Of a stretch of DNA of 64,000 nucleotides, positions 26,701 to 39,500 are shown in pieces; within the stretch, counting starts at the first letter, position 1; every line of letters begins with the position of its first letter. Under the pieces are notes generated by a model, which had not been told where the DNA came from, made no database searches, and was given only the letters and a program-made list of their open reading frames with translations. This DNA comes from Prinia subflava (lineage: Eukaryota; Chordata; Aves; Passeriformes; Cisticolidae): positions 13,148,032-13,212,031 of the forward strand of contig NC_086256.1 in assembly GCF_021018805.1 (NCBI RefSeq), given 5' to 3'. The position numbers were made by a program, and so were the translations under genes.

Positions 26701-27243
26701 TCATGTCCATGCTGAGGTCACAAAATAACTAAGCAAAAGTAACTGGCTCTTCCCAGAGAAAGGGAGACACAAAGTAAAAAAGACTAATGAAGTTAGAAGT
26801 TGGAACTATGGCTTTGGGCTTTTTTGTGGTTGTATTGTTTTCTTTTTTAAAATCACTTCTGCAAATCCTGCCTGCTCTGCTGCTTCCCACTTCCAGACAC
26901 AGCCTGTCTGTGCCCAGGGAGTGGAGACAGAAGCAGAGAGAAAAGAGGTGGGAACTGGAAGGTGCAGTGTAGCCATGCAGACAGGCACCACTGTCTGCCC
27001 TGCCCAGGATTAGAGGCAGTGAAAAGGAATTTCCTCTTTTCCCAGATAAGGGACACAGCAGCCGTGATGTAGGCATGTGACAGTTCCATGAAAGATGCCT
27101 CACTTAACGTGGTACCAGGTCAAACTGTGTAAAGGTGCTCTTCCTTTGGCACACGAGAGTTAGTGCTTGTGTGGCTGAAAAAGGAGAGTCCAATTCAGTA
27201 TATCCTCCAGGCTCAGCCCCGTTCTGTCCTTGTTTTGTCCCAG

Positions 27244-27457
27244 GTTTCAGCCGAGCAGCGCTCCCATTTGGCTTGGTGAGGAGGGAGCTCTCCTGCGAAG
27301 GCTACTCCATCGACCTGCGGTGTCCGGGCAGCGACGTTATCATGATAGAGAGCGCCAACTATGGACGGACAGACGACAAGATCTGTGACGCTGACCCCTT
27401 CCAGATGGAGAACACAGAGTGCTTCCTTCCAGACGCCTACAAAATCATGACACAAAG
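27244..27457 (+). CDS. ADGRL2: ADGRL2 exon: first part of rhamnose-binding lectin (SUEL) domain
   Basis: This internal exon encodes fragment residues 1-72 of latrophilin-2, an adhesion GPCR of the neuronal and epithelial surface. The acceptor is TTTTGTCCCAG and the exon starts at the second base of a Gly codon (G|GT), the phase expected after a signal-peptide exon. The donor is CAAAG|GTAAAA, leaving an Arg codon split AG|G. The protein begins [18 protein letters not shown] and contains the lectin motif [11 protein letters not shown]. Four of the eight disulphide cysteines of the SUEL/RBL fold are here (fragment residues 18, 27, 48, 60). In latrophilins this domain binds teneurins. Residues LPFGLV and ENT distinguish it from the ADGRL1 and ADGRL3 paralogues as I know them. 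Confidence 0.96.
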
Positions 27458-27980
27458 GTAAAAACATGCGTATCGTGGTGAGGACTAAAGAGGAAAAATG
27501 CCTGCATTAATACGGAGAGGTATATACTTTAAAAAACATTGAGTTGTAATTGCCACTTTGCTACTCAGGTAGTATTGTTTCTATCTAATAACATTTAAAG
27601 GAAATTAAAACTACCAGTTGCAGTTAGAGGTTTGGGGGTTTTTTAATTCTGTAAACAAACATTAAAAAGCAGAAAGACAACGTTCTGAACTTCAAGGAAA
27701 ATGAAACAATTCAGTTATTTGGAGATTCCCCATCTCCTTGTTTTTCAAGAGGTCAAACAGCCCTGAGAATGTTTCCAAATGGCTGCTGTATTTTTCAGTA
27801 AATGCAGTAATTCCCTGCCGTAGTTGCTAACAGTAGTTCCCTCCAATGGAAAATGTCAGAATGATTACATGCCAGGATGATTATATGTCATTATACATGT
27901 GTGTACAAGCATACATGTGCATATAAGCACAAGTTAGTGACAGTTCTTGACATTCAGAGAAAACAGAAGAACCAACCAAG

Positions 27981-28087
27981 AATCATAAAATCATTTAGAC
28001 TGAAAAGTACTTTTAAGGTCATTGAATCCAACCATTAGCCTGGTGCTGCAAATTCCACCTCTAAATCATGTCCCCAGCTGCCAATAA
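27981..28087 (-). mobile_element. CR1-type LINE 3'-end fragment
   Basis: The sequence begins with AATCATAAAATCAT, resembling the reverse complement of the CR1 terminal octamer repeat (ATTCTATG). It continues with the characteristic 'AAGGTCATTGAATCCAACC' and 'CCACCTCTAAATCATGTCCC' segments of avian CR1 tails. The element is therefore in minus orientation and truncated, as most CR1 copies are. It is divergent, with many substitutions, so the insertion is old. Subfamily cannot be named by eye. Confidence 0.8.
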
Positions 28088-28101
28088 AAGTATTTTTGTT
28101 A

Positions 28102-28130
28102 CAAAAGGTGCATGAGTGGTGCACCTTTTG
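28102..28130. repeat. Perfect 11-base inverted repeat, 7-base loop
   Basis: CAAAAGGTGCA (28102-28112) is followed by TGAGTGG and then its exact reverse complement TGCACCTTTTG (28120-28130). It directly follows the CR1 fragment. In the sense transcript it would form a short stem-loop. No known element was recognised. Confidence 0.85.
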
Positions 28131-31100
28131 ATTCATAGAGAGTCCTGTGCTAAAGGCTGTGTACAGGCAGCAGTCACCTACTGCTGCCAGTTGTGGAAAT
28201 GTCAGCACAAATCAGTCACTGGCATTGCTACTGGCTTAAACCAAAAGCCTGAATGAGTTTGGGATTGGTTGGAAGTGTTCCCTCCCAGTGTCTTTTTACT
28301 AGGATGGAGAATCTGATCAAAAAGGGGATGGGAATAACCTGGAAGCTTTCTGGTGCAAGTACACAGATGTGTCAAATTAAATATGCCAGTTGTCCTGCCT
28401 TCTTCTTCTGTTCTGTTCAAACATGGTAACGCTTAGTAACATGGTCACCTCTTAAAAATAGTCTTCCTTTCTGATTTACCGATTCACTTGAGTTGTCGTG
28501 AGTAGGACTCTTAAAATTTTTTATCATTTTTATGTGAATATGCAGATGTTTTCTAGTTATGTAGTCAAATATTTGGGCTGGATCTCAGGCTTAAATTTCA
28601 AATGCTGCAGGTAAATTGAGGGTATTCAGTCTTTTATTTCTTGTTCTGTGTTGAACCTGTGGCTTGTTTTGTGATCAGTAAGGGAAAGGCTCCATTACTA
28701 CACTACTAAAAAGGCAATATAACTTCTTTAAATCATGTTTGAATTATCTTCTTGTGGTTCTAGTTCGTAGTTGTTAATTAGATAAGCCAGATTTCCATCG
28801 AGACTGCAGCAGTGTCATCATCCTCTAATCTGTCAACTCCCTTTGAAACCACCTTCAATTGCTTTTGTAAATGTAGTGCTGCTCTGTAGACTTCCTTGTT
28901 GTGTAAAATGCATGTTGTGTTTTGATCAAAGTCTTCCTTATGTTCACTGCAAATATACAGATTAGGATAGTCAGAGATAAATGTAGAGGCACAATCTTGC
29001 TTGATGTGACATCAGACTGTTACTGAAAAGCTGAAATTTAGATCTTTCCATTTCAGTTAATCAGCTGTAAATTTCTGATAGCAAAGTGTACATTTGGACT
29101 TCCCCCATCTTATGCTTTATTCAACATTAAAATAAAGTTGTGATCACGTGTAGGACATTGGTTCAGATTATCCATGCTGAAAGAGTTCTTCATTTTGGTT
29201 CTCTTTTTTTTTTTTGTCTGAACAAATGGCAAAGATCATTTGACACTTTGCTTTCTATTTTTGTCTGACATTTATACCAATTTGGAAGTTTGCTTTCATA
29301 GTTTTCTTTCTTAGATCCTGTCATTAAGTAGAAAAGATGTCTCTTGTCTTGCTTAATCTTTTCCAAAATTGCTCAATTTGTGCCACATTGCAAGCATAGA
29401 AGAATGTTGCAAATTTCTTATGAAATACTAAAAGTTCTTATGTCTCATTTATTTATAACTGCATCGGTGATTGTAATTTTTTGTTGTCTCAGGCAAATTG
29501 TTGTTTGGTACTCAGCACGTCCTTGATCTGATATATAAAAGTAACACATCGGCTGTATTTTGATGGTAGCAGTTGCATAGAAAAATCTAAACTGAAGGAC
29601 TATCAGGTTCATTGGTTCTCCTTATTTAACTGGTTACAACTTTCAATGACAGTAAAATCTTTTCTTCTCTACCTTTAGAAAAAAAGCAGCAATAGTTTCT
29701 CGATTTCTACTTAAAATCTTTCAGTGTTTACTTTTCAGGACCTGTTTTTATCACTTCAGTCAACCGTGTCACCACTGCATTTGACCACTCAATTCCATTT
29801 AGAGGTGCAGTTAAATGTAGTTCCACAGCAATTGTTAAATACTCATTATTCATTTGCAACATTAATCCACAGCTTTTGCACAGCAACTACATTTACTGCA
29901 ATTACAAGGTGAAAACACTAGCTTAATGAGATCAATACTGTGAAATCTGAAGATTGAAAAATAAGATGAGGTTTCCAGTTTAACACAAAGCTGTGTAATC
30001 ACGTGCCCTGCTCCCCTTCCAAAGAGTTTGAGACAGTAGCACGCAGACCTTGCCAGTATCCACTGATGCATCAGCTCCTCTTTCTCAGAATGAGCTGCTA
30101 CTTAATCTTTTCCACCTCACCCTATTCTTTCTTTTCAGCAGTTCTCAAAAGATTTTTAACTTAATGCATTCCTAGGAAGCCTGACTAGAACACTAATGAC
30201 TTCATTGCTTTGCTTTCACCTTTGTAAAGTAGTTATTAAATTTTTAGTCCCTGATTGAAATTACATCCCAATTATTCCAGAATAAAGTCTTTCAGATGTA
30301 TTTAGATTCTATGTAAACTTCAGACTGGCATGGTTGAAATTAAAGCTTTGAAGAAAGAGACTAGACCTTTAGAAAATCCTTCTCCACTTTCACACTTCTC
30401 TGATAATTAACCCCAGCGTTTGCATACCATCAACTTTGAGAGATTCTACCACATGCTGCAGTTCAGTACAGAAATAAGCTAATTTCTGGAATATTTGGTG
30501 AGCAAGTAGCGTAAGTGAGTGCAGAGGACCCACGTTTCAGGCATGTTTTAGTTCTTAAAACAGTCAAACTCCTCTGTGCTCTGCTGTCCTTTAGCAGAGA
30601 CAAATCTCCTCTGTTTCCTTTTCATTTAAAAATAAATTAAATGAACAGGGAAGCAGAAGATGCAAAGCAGCCTGAGGAAATTGCTCTAGTTGTTTGCTCA
30701 TAAAGTGCATTTGTGTAGCTGTAGCAGAAACTGTCATGAAACTTTGAAGTTGTTAGGGCTAATACTGCTCTTTATAGGCTTGGCAGAGATTTGAAAATTA
30801 ACAGCATAAAATTTACTTATGACCTTGTATTATCCATTTCTATGGCAAGTGGATCGCAGGTGGATCTTGTGAGTTCTGTTCAAACTTGGGTGTTTATGAA
30901 CATTTTCTGTCTCCAGTGTCTCCCACAGTCTGGGACAGAGGTTTTTGTTAGACAAGCACTAAGGATTACCACATAGAGTTGGGGGTCTGTCTTATTAGCT
31001 TAAAAGAATAACAGATATTTAATAGATATTTCTAAAAATGTACTTGAAATATATTTCAAATCAAAGGTCTCTTCTGTATGTAATTTTGTAGTGGAATAAT

Positions 31101-31376
31101 AAGATGGTAAGATGGATTCTTGCATGCTGGGACCATTCTTTTTGAATTACAATTAGGAGTTGTTTTGTAGGAATCATTTTTCCTAGTCCTAAATTTTTTG
31201 TATTAATGAGTAAAACTAGACCTAGTACTTTGAATTTTTTTAATTGACTGTGTATTTAAATATATACTTGGATGGTGTGGCAGATAATAATTTGGAATAA
31301 TATAATTTTAAATCTTGATAAACCCCATATTTTAAAAAAGACAGGTCTGTTCCAATCTGTACACCTTATTTTTAGT

Positions 31377-31408
31377 AGTTATAACTACAAGCAATTGTAG
31401 TTATAACT
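31377..31408. repeat. Perfect 14-base inverted repeat closed by GCAA
   Basis: AGTTATAACTACAA (31377-31390) and its exact reverse complement TTGTAGTTATAACT (31395-31408) flank the tetranucleotide GCAA. In the sense RNA this predicts a 14-pair hairpin with a GNRA-class tetraloop. Each arm also contains the self-complementary decamer AGTTATAACT. It lies deep in the lectin-domain intron. Confidence 0.88.
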
Positions 31409-32993
31409 CAGAATCTGTAGAATCGTTCACTTAGATGTAAAATTCAAACATTTACTTTTGACAGCCAAATTAATGATAAGTAATGTTAAGTTCAGAAGGA
31501 AAACACTGTTTCCCTTATAATACAGGCTAAAATACTGTGAATTTTTAAATAGAAACTGTATGTTCTCTGGTCTGATATTGAGAATATTGTTATAAACACC
31601 GAAGAGAAGAAAATTCAAAATGTTTAAACTTCTTTTGCAGACCATGTAAACATCTCTTTTAAAAGAAAGTAGTCTCACAGCTGGGATATTCAGATTTTTG
31701 ATCTGCAACAGAAAGGCAGTTACAGCAGTTCTGCACTGAAATAGCCTTTAAATTCTATTTTCACTTACAATTTATACTATAACTGTGGCTTTTGTGAACT
31801 TTACATCTTTGCTAAGCATATTTAATCAGTATAATTTTGCTTTCTAAATATGCACAAACAAGGCAAACCTCATTTAACATAGGTAAGCTTGAACATAAAA
31901 ATATGTCAGGTATAATAGATGAACTTAGGCAACTGTAATTTTTTTAGATACTCTTCCATTTTAAAACATTGCTGCAGAAAAGGATTAAAAGAGGAATAAA
32001 TCCTCTTCAGCAGTGTTTGTTTTTTCTGTTGCATCCATCCTGTCCTATCTATAGCACGAGCAACACATGTTCCTTCAATTACCACGTCCATCATGGCACC
32101 AGTGACGAGTTCACGCCTGGGTTTTTGTTACCATGAACTTTTCTCACGTGGCAGTGCTCGTAACCTGTTATGTCCATCATCCCCCTGCGAGACAGCTGCG
32201 CTTCAGCACAGCTTTTCAGAGTGTCAGCAGCGTGCCCCTGCCCTGCTGAGTGACCAGGGAACAAGCACCATAGCCATTCCTCCTCCCAAGACTTATTTTT
32301 CTTATTCCATCCCATGGGCAATCGGAAGACTGGAGATGTCCATTCTTTTCCATCTATTCGCACGTCCAAGAAATAGGTCATATATGGGAAAAATCCTATA
32401 TATAAATGAGTGAGACGTTTTTGAAAGAAAACAAAATGATTCCAGGGAAGACTCATCTCTCAAGCCCTCTCTCCTGTTCCTGCTTGTCAGGTCTGCAGAG
32501 GAAGCACTGTCACACCGTATTAGTGTCCTTCCAAATGAAAACAAGTTTGGTCTGTTCCATAATGTGAGTGGATAAAGCAAATCTTCCACTGGACTGCAGG
32601 CTTGGGTGGACACTGGGTAAAATCTAGAACTGAAGAATCTCATTCATCCTAGCAAAAAGGAGTAGTCAAAAAGGAACTCGGCACAGGGTGCTTTGCTGGT
32701 AGAACGCAGAACCTGCTGTGGGTCACTGCAGACCTGAGTTTCAGCCTGTGCAGGACTTCCAAAGAGAGGCACTTCAGAGCCTCTTTCAAAAACAGTTCCC
32801 TCAGACAGGGCCGAGGGCTGATTTAACCTGCAGCACACTTCAGATGGGCATTTCTTGGTATGACTTACAGCCTTTTTCATAGGCTGGATTTTATCCTTTG
32901 CCTTTTGGAGCTGCCTGTAATTGAGGTAATGGCACACTGCACGTCGGGGGTCTGCCAGGCTTAGGCAAGGGCTCTGCTGACCCCTGCTGCTAT

Positions 32994-33041
32994 CCTTGCT
33001 TTTTCCCTTGCTTTTTCCCTTGCTTTTTCCCTTGCTTTTCC
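32994..33041. repeat. Four-copy 12-base tandem repeat CCTTGCTTTTTC
   Basis: Four adjacent copies of a 12-base unit are present; the last copy has one substitution. On the minus strand the unit reads as a Lys/Gly/Gln-type repeat (KKQG), which is a translation artefact. It is a small minisatellite. Confidence 0.88.
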
Positions 33042-35028
33042 TTCTGCAGCTGAAGGTTGCCTCTCTTTGCTATAGATACTATCAGGTGAAAAGTGTTTTC
33101 GAGTAAGAGGTACGCTTTGCCTTTTTCTGCTCTCTGCATGTCTTTCCTTTTTATGCCAGAGAAATCCCAGTGCTGATGACAGGGTAGCGCAGGCTGTTGT
33201 GGATGGGGTATGTCCTTGGAATCTGCACACATCCGAAGTTCTGTCGTTCTGATGCTGATCACAAACGAGAACCTTTTGCTCTGGCATGCCAGCGCTTTCT
33301 TTCCAGCTTGCTTACAACTGCTTCACAAAACATTTACTGTACAACATTATCAACATTAGATGTCTTTTTCGTAAGCACCCTTTTAAAATGAAGACTTCTA
33401 TTAATCTGCAATAGGTCTTAGTACAGCAGTCAACCCTGTGACTATTTTGATGTAGCAGAAGCTTAAAATGCTCTTTATTGTGAAACTAAGCTTTTCACAA
33501 TACCGAGCTGTGGCCACACTGATGTTTGTTTTGCTTTCTATGTGTTAGTCACAGGATTTAGCTATGACTGAAATACAAAGAAAAAGGCAGAAATACATGT
33601 AGATTGTTTTAATGAACAAGGCATAATCACAGAGCCTGGAAAGTTCCTGGAACACACTGCATTCCTTGGTGTTATTACAGCAGAAAACAGTAATACCCGT
33701 GACTGAGAAGAACCTTTTCTGGCATTGTATTTTCACTATCATTAATGCTTAATATGAAAGTAGTAGGTCTAGTTTTACTCATTAAAAATAGGGAGTTTTA
33801 TTAATGGGCTTGTGGTATCATGGCATTACTTAGTAAATTAAACACAAATCCTCATTTTACGAGGTTCTTAGCAGTCAGGTGAGGGGAAATAGCTGTCAGT
33901 GGTACTTGATCATCATTTTGCAGTGTGTTCTATTTTAATTTCCTGCAGAAGAAATTTTACTATACACGTGCAAACACATTACACACGGGCAGGAGGCTGT
34001 AGTCACGACATTGGACAGGCTACAAAAGAAACAACAAAAGGATTGTTCATACAACTAATTTAAAATTTAGATTTAGTTTACTTCAAAAAATATGGGATTC
34101 ATTATTTTACTAGGGTGTAGCTTGATATTCTATTTAGCGTTTTCATATCTTATATTCAAGTAGTTTTCTTCCTTTATGATTGGCTAAACCACAATCAAAT
34201 TCTTCTTAAGTCAGCGTATCTGTTATCTGGCAGGATCACACTCATCAGTCTTTCCTTGCTATTCATGGGGTGAAAATAAATCTAACTAACCATACATATA
34301 TATACATAAAATTTTAAGTATTATATGCTGTTGCTTGTGCATTTGAGCATCATACAAAATACGTGCTTCAGCCTGTGATTTTTCTTGTGGTTGTTTTTCT
34401 GCTTGCTGAAATTGGCTTTACTAGGTTTGCACACTGTTTAGCCCAGTTAATCCTATACTATATGTTTTGGGGATGTAATTAACTCTCTTAGTAATTTGCT
34501 AATTTTTTGAGAAGTTGACTGAGACAACATTGCTTAACCTTCAGCACCTTTCAGTTGAATGTGGTGTCCTGAATAAGTTCGCATGGATTTTACTTGGTTT
34601 TCATATTTCTAGTCTAGCCAATATAACCTTCTGGTTCAGTTGCAGTCAGAACTTTATTATTAAAAAGTTCTGATTTACTTATATATTGCTGCACCAAATT
34701 TAGTTCATATAGAATAATAATGTAATAGTTGAAGCCTATTAATTCCTCCCACCCCAATAAAACTTCAGTAATACTTAGCCAAAACAGCTACATTATCTGA
34801 TAAGTTGATTTAGGACTTTATACATGTGTTCATATAGCCATTTATCTCAGCCCTTTCTGAGGAGACCTTTATTAAGCTGTGATGACTGCTGAATATGAAA
34901 TGTAACCAAGATTATTTTTTTATTCAAATATAATTTAAATATTCATCAAAGAGGAGTTATGCTTGAAACTGACAGAGACTATTAACATCAAAAAATATAA
35001 TTAACTGCACTGGGTATCATGAAGCAGA

Positions 35029-35080
35029 GTTAGCCAAATAGCCGAGAGGTCTAATTGCTCTGGAGTCTGAGAAGCAATAG
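35029..35080 (+). repeat. Possible ancient tRNA-derived SINE head (Leu-type A-box)
   Basis: TAGCCGAGAGGTCTAA at 35039-35054 closely resembles the polymerase III A-box and D-arm of leucine tRNA genes (TGGCCGAGNGGTCTAA). It is followed by GCTCTGGAGTCTGA, reminiscent of the tRNA-like head of old SINEs. No B-box (GGTTCGANNCC) is recognisable within the expected distance, so it is not a functional tRNA gene. Family assignment is uncertain, and chance resemblance is possible. Confidence 0.25.
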
Positions 35081-36579
35081 TTTTATTTTATACTGTTACT
35101 GTGGAATTAATAGTGATGTGGTTTCCTATGTGAGGCAATTAAAAGCTGCCTGTTAAGGTTCATTGCACTATAGGAAATCTGTTGAATATCACTTAGTAAA
35201 CAGAACTGACATGGAAAAGGTACATGAAGATGGGCAGAGCAGGGTATAGATCATAAATTAGGACAGATTAATATGAATTAAATATATGTAAGTAAATTAT
35301 AAGTACTTTCTAGTGTTAAAAGTCAGCAGTAGCCATAAAAGTAAAAAGTTTTCATTAGTAACACAAAGGAAATAGAATTTAAAGATTATTACAGTGAAGA
35401 TGTTTAATTCAGAAGAAAGAAATAGAAGAGTAACATGGGTTTAAAAATTAAAAACTATCTACAGAGTAGTATGGAAATTAGCAGATCTCATATTCTGTAA
35501 ATTTCCTCCTGCCACAGAATAATCTTCTACTTACAATAAAAAGAACCTCTGACCTTTGTGGCTCAATTAAGCTTTTAGTTGTATTCAACAAGAAAAATCT
35601 TCTTTATTGAATCCCATAGATTCTGCTGTGTCCAGGGTATCCATTCTAAAAAAGGGTGGTCATATTCATGATATTTTGACATTAATGAGGTTGCTGAAAT
35701 GGAAGAGTTTAAGGATCAAAGATACATGCAATGGTGGTATTTTACAGCATTTCTCTTTTTTTTCTCTCTAATAACAAAATTGCAATTTAATTGCTTAATA
35801 AATGGACCATGATTACTGAAAGACATAGATAATTTCCTTCTTTCCATTTCTTCATCTCCATATTGCAGGACAATAATTAGGAAAAATACTACTGCCACAA
35901 ATGAAAGAAGTTTTTGGGTTTTTTTCCTTCGGGTAATAACTGTGAATGAAAGGAGTTTGCACGTGTGTCCTTTGGTATGATACTCAGCTTCTATGGTTTT
36001 TAAGAAGCAATTTCAACAACTGATGTCATACTTAAAATAAAATACAATAAAGTAGAATAAAATCACACGAAGAATTCAACTAGAATTCCTGCTTTATATA
36101 AAGATTGGCTTCCTGTTTCATACATTATTTAGCAGGCTTACCCTGTTTATATCAGTGACATAAGAGTGCGTGCTACTTTCTCAGAAGAGCACTGTCTTTG
36201 CCGCTTCACAGCACAGTGCCTTGTACTCCCAGGCTTGCACATGGTGTTAGCAGATATTTAAAGCACTTCAGCTTAACATTTTATAGGTCATGATGAACTG
36301 AGCCTATAAAACAAGTTACTGCAATGAAGTTAATGCAGTCTTAGGAGTGCTACATAGACCGAATACTCGCTATTCAGGATATTTTTAGCCCACTGTAGAC
36401 ATATCAATCGGAAGGAAAGGTTCTTACCACGAGGAATTTCTTTCCATGTCAAACCTGATTTACAATACACTTACAGTACTGAAGCTTTACTACAAATTTA
36501 CTATTGAAAGCCATGTTTTTCAGGTTTACCCATAATACAGTAACTATAGGAGCCTTTGAATTTAAAAATGTTCTACTAC

Positions 36580-36595
36580 ATACACACACACACGC
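36580..36595. repeat. Short (CA)n microsatellite
   Basis: About seven CA dinucleotides occur in tandem within the intron. It is a simple repeat only. Confidence 0.6.
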
Positions 36596-39500
36596 AAAAC
36601 AGAAAAAAGAGAAGAGATTAGGCAGAAAAATCATTTCCTCGGGCAAGCTGCTCTGACCAAAGTCATGCACTTTGAACACCTTGGAGGAAGAAGTCTTACT
36701 CCTTCTCAGTGACACCAGCTTGTACAATGTTTCATCTGGCAGGATGAGTATGTTGCTGTTGTAGGTGCAAAGGCATCTCTATTCCTTTCTTAGTAGTAAT
36801 CTGTGATCTTAGACCTAACTGTTCATTGCTTCTCAGATACTTTGTTCTTGTGACATATAGCTATATAATACAAGGAGCAATTTGGAAATGTATTTAATAT
36901 ACACCTTTTTGCAGCACTGTAAAATTGTTTTGCCATAACTCAAGAGTTTGTGCTCTGTCTGTTAAATACTTTCTCTTAGGCTGAATTGTAAGTGTAGCAA
37001 TAACGTGACAGTTCTGAACCCATAATCTTTGCCTGTTTACTGAATTTATTACAGACACTGAGTTCGACTGTACTGTTACACTCATGAAACTGTAGGTGTT
37101 TTCTCATCTAGGATGGAGCAGCAGTGATATTACTTTCAGTATATTATTCTGGTGCCAGCATCACTGGTGGGTATGAAAAACATAATTTACTTTGTGTATT
37201 TAGCTTTCTTGGATAATTTTGCTGCCTTTGTGACGGAGATACAGCAAAAGAACACCTCCTGCAGTCACATTTAAAACAGGAGCACTTTGGGTAATGTACT
37301 GTAGACAGAACATGTATGAGTTAGAGCTCACTTATCGTGAATGCCATCAGCAGTGCCTTGTTGCTTTCTTATCAGCCACTTCCTGCTGTCAGCCCAGTGC
37401 TTATTTCAATAGTAAAGGATTTGCATCAAATGTAACACAGTATTATGTATGGCTAACATGTGGTTTTTAATTGTGCAGGCACATGAGACTCCTTCAGTGG
37501 TAGACAGTTTGATAAAAGGATTAGATCATGAATATTTTTGACACAATTAAAGATTAGCTGTGCACTGACAAAGTGAAGCCAGTGTATTTTCTGATGTGTG
37601 TTTTACGGTGGTGAATAAGCTTGGCTTGTGTAAAAACCAACTGCAGAACAGACAGGATTTTTGCCTGTGGGAACAAGCAAACCGAAGCAGTCCCCTAAAC
37701 TTCATTGGGTTCAAAACTGGGAGTTCCAGGAACCACAGAGTGCACAGTTCAAATCAGTAACTTAATCCCTTAACTTCAGATTGCAAAGAAAAAGTGGGAT
37801 TGTGCTTTCCAAGTTAGAACAGCATACTTCTGCAGGGGAAGTCCTACACCTGGAAGCCCTGCACGCTTTCCAGATGATAATTAGATCCAGACATCACTGT
37901 GGGTAATGAATAACAGTGCTTTTGTGACAGGCAGAAAAAAAGAAAGTACTTGTAGTGAGGACTCTCAGACACATTTTAATAGGAAATGACACCACTGTTA
38001 CAGAGTTGATTAAAGATCTACCAAGGGACAGCACTTCTGGAAAAAATCAGCAGATGAAATGAGAAAAGTTGTAATTTTATTATTAGTTATCAGTTAAATA
38101 TGCGTAACTTTAAGGCCATGAAATCTGCAGTAAAAATGATGAGGAAAAGGACTGTACCTTTTTGCTAGCAGATTGCACTTTTATAAATCTCTTCAAATAC
38201 CAAATTGTCTTTTGCCTCTTGCTCAGCATTTTGCTCTGGGTTCTGTTGAGCTATATAAATGAGTCACTCTGCAGCCCTATGGAGTTGTGGATATGCAGCA
38301 GTGGGCACATGGCCTCTGTTGATGAAAATGATAACCCAAAAAGGGGATAATTCCCCAAGGCAAGTTTACAAAAAACAATTTATTCTTTTTCACTCTGTAA
38401 AACTCATCTTACATGCAGGATCTCTTGCATTATTACAAACTCTAATCCTCTGAGTGGGTAATTAACAGACCAGAAAAGCCATTTGTGGAAAGAAAGAGCC
38501 ATAAGGGTGAAAAATATTTCTCTGCTGAATGATCTTTAAGGAGTAAATAATTACAAGAGTGAGAGGTTTGGGATGACCAATCTAAATCTGAACATAATTG
38601 GGATGAACACAGTTTGGAAATTGAAGCAGTTGGCATGTGCAACAATTCTCATTTCAGAAGACTAATTAAATATTTAAAAGCCCAAAACCCCTCACTATTC
38701 ACAGAAAAAATAACCTGCCACAAAAGGGTCTGTAACTTTGCAGATAATTAGGAAGGGTTATAGTGGGGAAAATCACGGATCAGCTCCAAGGTTCTGCAAG
38801 GTCACGTCTTATTATGGTGTATCTTTTATATGGTCTGATAACAAGATCTTGCTAATTTAATCTAAGTAGGGCATCCCACAGCGATTTCCCATTTCCCTTG
38901 TTAAAAATATGATCATTTTTCCATATGCCGACTGCAGTAGGTGAACATTTTTATAAATAATTTCTCCTAAATGATACAGGCTGTAATATTTTTAATTATT
39001 CAAGGTGAACGCATGGGTTAAAGTTTAGTTAGGGTTGCGCCCACTCCATGTCCCATCTGAAGTTGTCCTCTGCCTGCCTGTTGCACAGGGAAACCAAAGG
39101 ACTCTCTGGAGTCCGCCTGTCTCAGTGGCCAATGCTGTAAATGACTAAATCTTAATTTCCTGTTGGAGGCAAAGTAGTCTTTTGTTGAGTGTGCATTTCT
39201 GTAAGCAGAAGAGCGGTGTTAAACTCAGGAGACCCATAGTGAATCAAGCTGAATTTGCATTGTGCAGATCTGGAGGTCTGCTGGAAGTGTGAGCATTGAA
39301 AGCCTTCTTTCACTTCTTCATGAAGACTTCTGTTTCAAAAGCTGCAGTAACAAATCATACCTGTCATCTAAAATACCTTATTTTAGTAATTAAAGTGGGT
39401 GATTGTTAAAAATGTATTTCAGATCAGGGCAAATTAACGTGAAGGATAAGGCTACATATTTTCAATATTGTAATTCTTCAAGTTACTCATTTAATAATGA

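Larger units (their letters stand above)
1..27243. other. Non-coding sequence upstream of the ADGRL2 lectin exon (presumed intron)
   Basis: No convincing protein-coding exon was found in these 27 kb; open frames are short and unrelated to known families as far as I can tell. I looked for the ADGRL2 signal-peptide exon, which should end one base into a Gly codon before a GT donor and follow a hydrophobic leader, and did not find it. The stretch is therefore most likely the large intron 5' of the lectin exon, though it could include 5'-UTR exons or alternative promoters. Recognisable contents are listed separately: a CpG-rich patch near 3.2 kb, A-rich runs, a 25-base duplication and possible pseudogene near 12 kb, and the minisatellite at 17 kb. 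GC-richer patches without other features lie around 14.5-14.8, 20.5-20.75 and 24.8-25.25 kb. Confidence 0.75.

Noticed and set aside
28257..28290. GTTTGGGATTGGTTGGAAG, resembling the CR1 'GGTTTGGGTTGGAAGGGACC' block
   Set aside because: Only a short stretch matches and the flanking CR1 blocks are missing, so chance similarity is likely.
35039..35110. Functional leucine tRNA gene
   Set aside because: An A-box-like segment is present, but no B-box, anticodon stem or acceptor-stem pairing could be seen.
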